Shown piece after piece: positions 31,652 through 33,405 of a DNA stretch of 33,405 nucleotides (within the stretch, counting starts at the first letter, position 1; each line of letters opens with the position of its first letter). The notes under the pieces are model-generated. The model did no database searches and was not told the origin of the DNA. It was given only the letters and a program-made list of their open reading frames with translations. The stretch is taken from positions 1 to 33,405 of the forward strand of contig JAGRNA010000159.1 in assembly GCA_020441005.1 (NCBI GenBank). The letters run 5' to 3'. The DNA comes from Leptospiraceae bacterium. GTDB lineage: Bacteria > Spirochaetota > Leptospiria > Leptospirales > Leptonemataceae. Both the position numbers and the translations under genes were made by a program.

Positions 31652-33405
31652 CTAAAAACGACGCAATCGATGGGTCATTTCTGTCATGACCCGATCAATG
31701 CTCACTCCTCCCAATACAATGCTGTGAATGGAGGCCGCCAGCGGGTATTTTTGCGGGTCCAGGGGAACCAGATTTGGCAGGTAGCGTAGCCCGATCAATC
31801 CGGAGATTTGCTTGTCCGGATCAGAGTTGCCGTATACAAAATCATGTCCCCATTGACGGGAACGCGCATCCTGTCCAAAACACGAAAGCATTAAATCCGT
31901 GTGACCGGACAAACCATCAAAGGTGCTCTCCTGACCGCCGAGGGCAATGCCCAGGCTCTTCATTTCCTTGAAGATTCGATCGGACAGGTGGAACAACGAA
32001 TTGTCCGAATTACCACCCAGGTTTTTTTCGTAATAGCCGTCCAGTAATCCGGTTCCGAGAGCATAGATATTTTTCAGGGCTCCGCCCAGCTGCACGCCGC
32101 GCACGTCTTGTGGATTGATGGCAGCCCTGGTAAAGACATAGCCCGTGCTAAACAGATGGGTCAAGTGGTCGACTATGGCGGCATTATTGGCGGCCACCTC
32201 GTAGCCGCTTAGCTTGCGCTCCATGACCTGATCCGGGTAGTTCGCGCCGGCAAGCACTGCAAATCGCTCCGCATTCAAACCGTGGATCTTTTCCAGATCG
32301 TCAAGCACCAGGCCGTGCACACTACCGGTGAAGCCCTTGACAACATTGATAATCGGTGCGTTATTCTGCTGTAAGACGGCGGTAGTTTTCTGGTAGTAAG
32401 TATTCAATTCCCAGGGCCGGGCGGCCTGGATGTACATTGTGCATTGGGCCAGTTCAGCCGGATCGGCTGTGAAGCTGATATTGGGCGGTAGCTTGAAGAG
32501 CGGATACAGCTCCGTATCAAGCTGAGCAGCATTGAAATCGGCCGCTTTTTGTTCGTCCGCAACAAAAATCCGCAAATCCACCTTTTTGTTGGCCAACACA
32601 GAAGCGATAGCGATGCCTTGCGGGGAATGACCGATTACGCCAATCGTTTCAACCGGAGCTTCCGGTCTGGTGATCAGGGTATTGACCTGCGAGATGATTT
32701 CATCGCCCTGATAGAGGTTGCGATAGGTGCCATGCCGATGGCGATGCATATTCTGGCCGATTAACAAAGCGAGTTGATCGATCACAAAGCGCTTCTTATC
32801 TACGCCACGGGGGCTTTCCAGTTGCTGAACATATTCCGGCAATTGCTCCATCTGGGAGGCGCTCAGACGTCCGACCAGCACCGGTTTACCGATCGTCAGG
32901 CGAGCCGGCGCGGCCTTGAACATAAAAGATCCGGTGGGCAGGATTTCATCGGTTCCACTCAGCGACACCGGCAAGATGATCTTGTTGGCCACATAGTGAT
33001 ATACGGTATCGACGAAATTAATCAACCGGCCTGTGCGACTGCGGGTTCCTTCCGGAAATATGGCGATCACCTTGCCTTCTTTTTGCAGCTGCTGGGCTTG
33101 CCGAAAGGAGCGCATGTTTATCCGGGTCATCAAATCGGCCATACCCGGATTGTCCTGCATGTCCTTTTGCGAGCAGACCAGCAGGGTATCGATCATGTAT
33201 AAGCCAAGGCGGGTAAAGTCCGGTTCGAAGGCCAGTCGTCCGGCGATAAAGACCAGATTATTGGCCAGTATACGCGCCTCGTCACCTTCGCGGTACAGAA
33301 TATTGTAGATGGACGGGGCGTCCATGTGGCTCAGGTGGTTGGAGATCAGAACCACCGGGAACTTGCCCAGTAAAGGGATGATTTCTTTCAGGTGCTCCTT
33401 GCCTT
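31652..33405 (-). CDS. PlsC acyltransferase fused to GpsA-like glycerol-3-phosphate dehydrogenase, 5' end outside window
   Basis: 583 residues are visible and the frame stays open to the window edge, so the true start lies beyond it. The first part is a PlsC-type acyltransferase: NHLSHMD (catalytic HxxxxD) about 22 residues from the edge, then IFPEGTRSRTGR and PVSLSG. About 100 residues later a GpsA domain begins: TIGVIGHSPQGIAIA, a Rossmann loop whose middle glycine is Ser; then INVVKGF (Lys), AVLAGANYPDQV, GVQLGGALKNIYALGTGLLDGYYEKNLGG (catalytic Lys of ALKN), FKEMKSLGIALGG and FDGLSGHTDLMLSC. The fusion would link production of glycerol-3-phosphate from dihydroxyacetone phosphate with acylation in phospholipid synthesis. 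The dehydrogenase half is diverged, so its activity needs testing. It ends 80 nt from the convergent tmk gene. Confidence 0.85.
   Translation of the reverse strand, partial: GKEHLKEIIPLLGKFPVVLISNHLSHMDAPSIYNILYREGDEARILANNLVFIAGRLAFEPDFTRLGLYMIDTLLVCSQKDMQDNPGMADLMTRINMRSFRQAQQLQKEGKVIAIFPEGTRSRTGRLINFVDTVYHYVANKIILPVSLSGTDEILPTGSFMFKAAPARLTIGKPVLVGRLSASQMEQLPEYVQQLESPRGVDKKRFVIDQLALLIGQNMHRHRHGTYRNLYQGDEIISQVNTLITRPEAPVETIGVIGHSPQGIAIASVLANKKVDLRIFVADEQKAADFNAAQLDTELYPLFKLPPNISFTADPAELAQCTMYIQAARPWELNTYYQKTTAVLQQNNAPIINVVKGFTGSVHGLVLDDLEKIHGLNAERFAVLAGANYPDQVMERKLSGYEVAANNAAIVDHLTHLFSTGYVFTRAAINPQDVRGVQLGGALKNIYALGTGLLDGYYEKNLGGNSDNSLFHLSDRIFKEMKSLGIALGGQESTFDGLSGHTDLMLSCFGQDARSRQWGHDFVYGNSDPDKQISGLIGLRYLPNLVPLDPQKYPLAASIHSIVLGGVSIDRVMTEMTHRLRRF

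Noticed and set aside
1..33405. CRISPR array or tRNA/rRNA genes
   Set aside because: No regularly spaced direct repeats and no cloverleaf with a GTTCGA-type T-loop were found on reading through the window; the Cas4-like domain belongs to a DUF2779 protein, not to a cas operon.

Overview
The window looks like a Gram-negative chromosome segment, most plausibly from a spirochaete of the Leptospirales type. This is an inference from loose lipoproteins signals, a SpoIIE-type phosphatase with a multi-pass membrane sensor, a PlsC-GpsA fusion and the clpS-clpA pair; no rRNA, tRNA or other marker gene is present to confirm it. Base composition changes along the window: the left third is visibly A+T-rich, the right half is richer in G+C.

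Left accessory region (1-7.8 kb). The 5' part of an IS256/mutator-type transposase runs off the left edge. It is followed by a NucS/DUF91-like nuclease and a tandem AAA+ ATPase (both minus strand). Divergent from the ATPase is a WYL/WCX-domain protein followed 14 nt later by a DUF2779 protein, which combines a Cas4-like iron-sulphur nuclease with an RNase H-fold exonuclease. The two divergent units carry the same 11-bp extended -10 sequence (TATGCTATAAA). Next come a DUF429 protein and a broken cyclic-phosphate-processing receiver gene. The mix of nucleases, ATPase, WYL sensor, transposase and a decayed gene resembles a defence island; it is the best candidate here for an undescribed system.

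Sulphur-respiration region (8-15.4 kb, all minus strand). A PsrA/PhsA-like molybdopterin subunit with a Tat signal, a four-cluster ferredoxin subunit, an NrfD/PsrC membrane subunit, two half-size YeeE/YedE sulphur permeases and a membrane-anchored rhodanese-like protein follow each other with overlaps or gaps of a few bases, so they form one translationally coupled operon. A strong hairpin with a T-run separates them from an 11-haem cytochrome c lipoprotein. Together they suggest import or handling of a sulphur compound, its reduction (or oxidation) in the periplasm and electron exchange with quinones and a multihaem cytochrome. The rhodanese has lost its catalytic cysteine and instead has a CxxCH haem-binding motif.

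Right region (16-33.4 kb). Mostly housekeeping and envelope genes on both strands: an NADPH-dependent FMN reductase-like flavoprotein, a conserved hypothetical, an endonuclease/exonuclease/phosphatase-family enzyme, an exported helical protein, a LOG-family protein with a lipoprotein signal, a hairpin-rich non-coding stretch, a membrane SpoIIE phosphatase, clpS-clpA, an exported leucine-rich repeat protein, UbiX, a small lipoprotein, a hotdog thioesterase coupled to a hypothetical, thymidylate kinase, and a PlsC-GpsA fusion running off the right edge.
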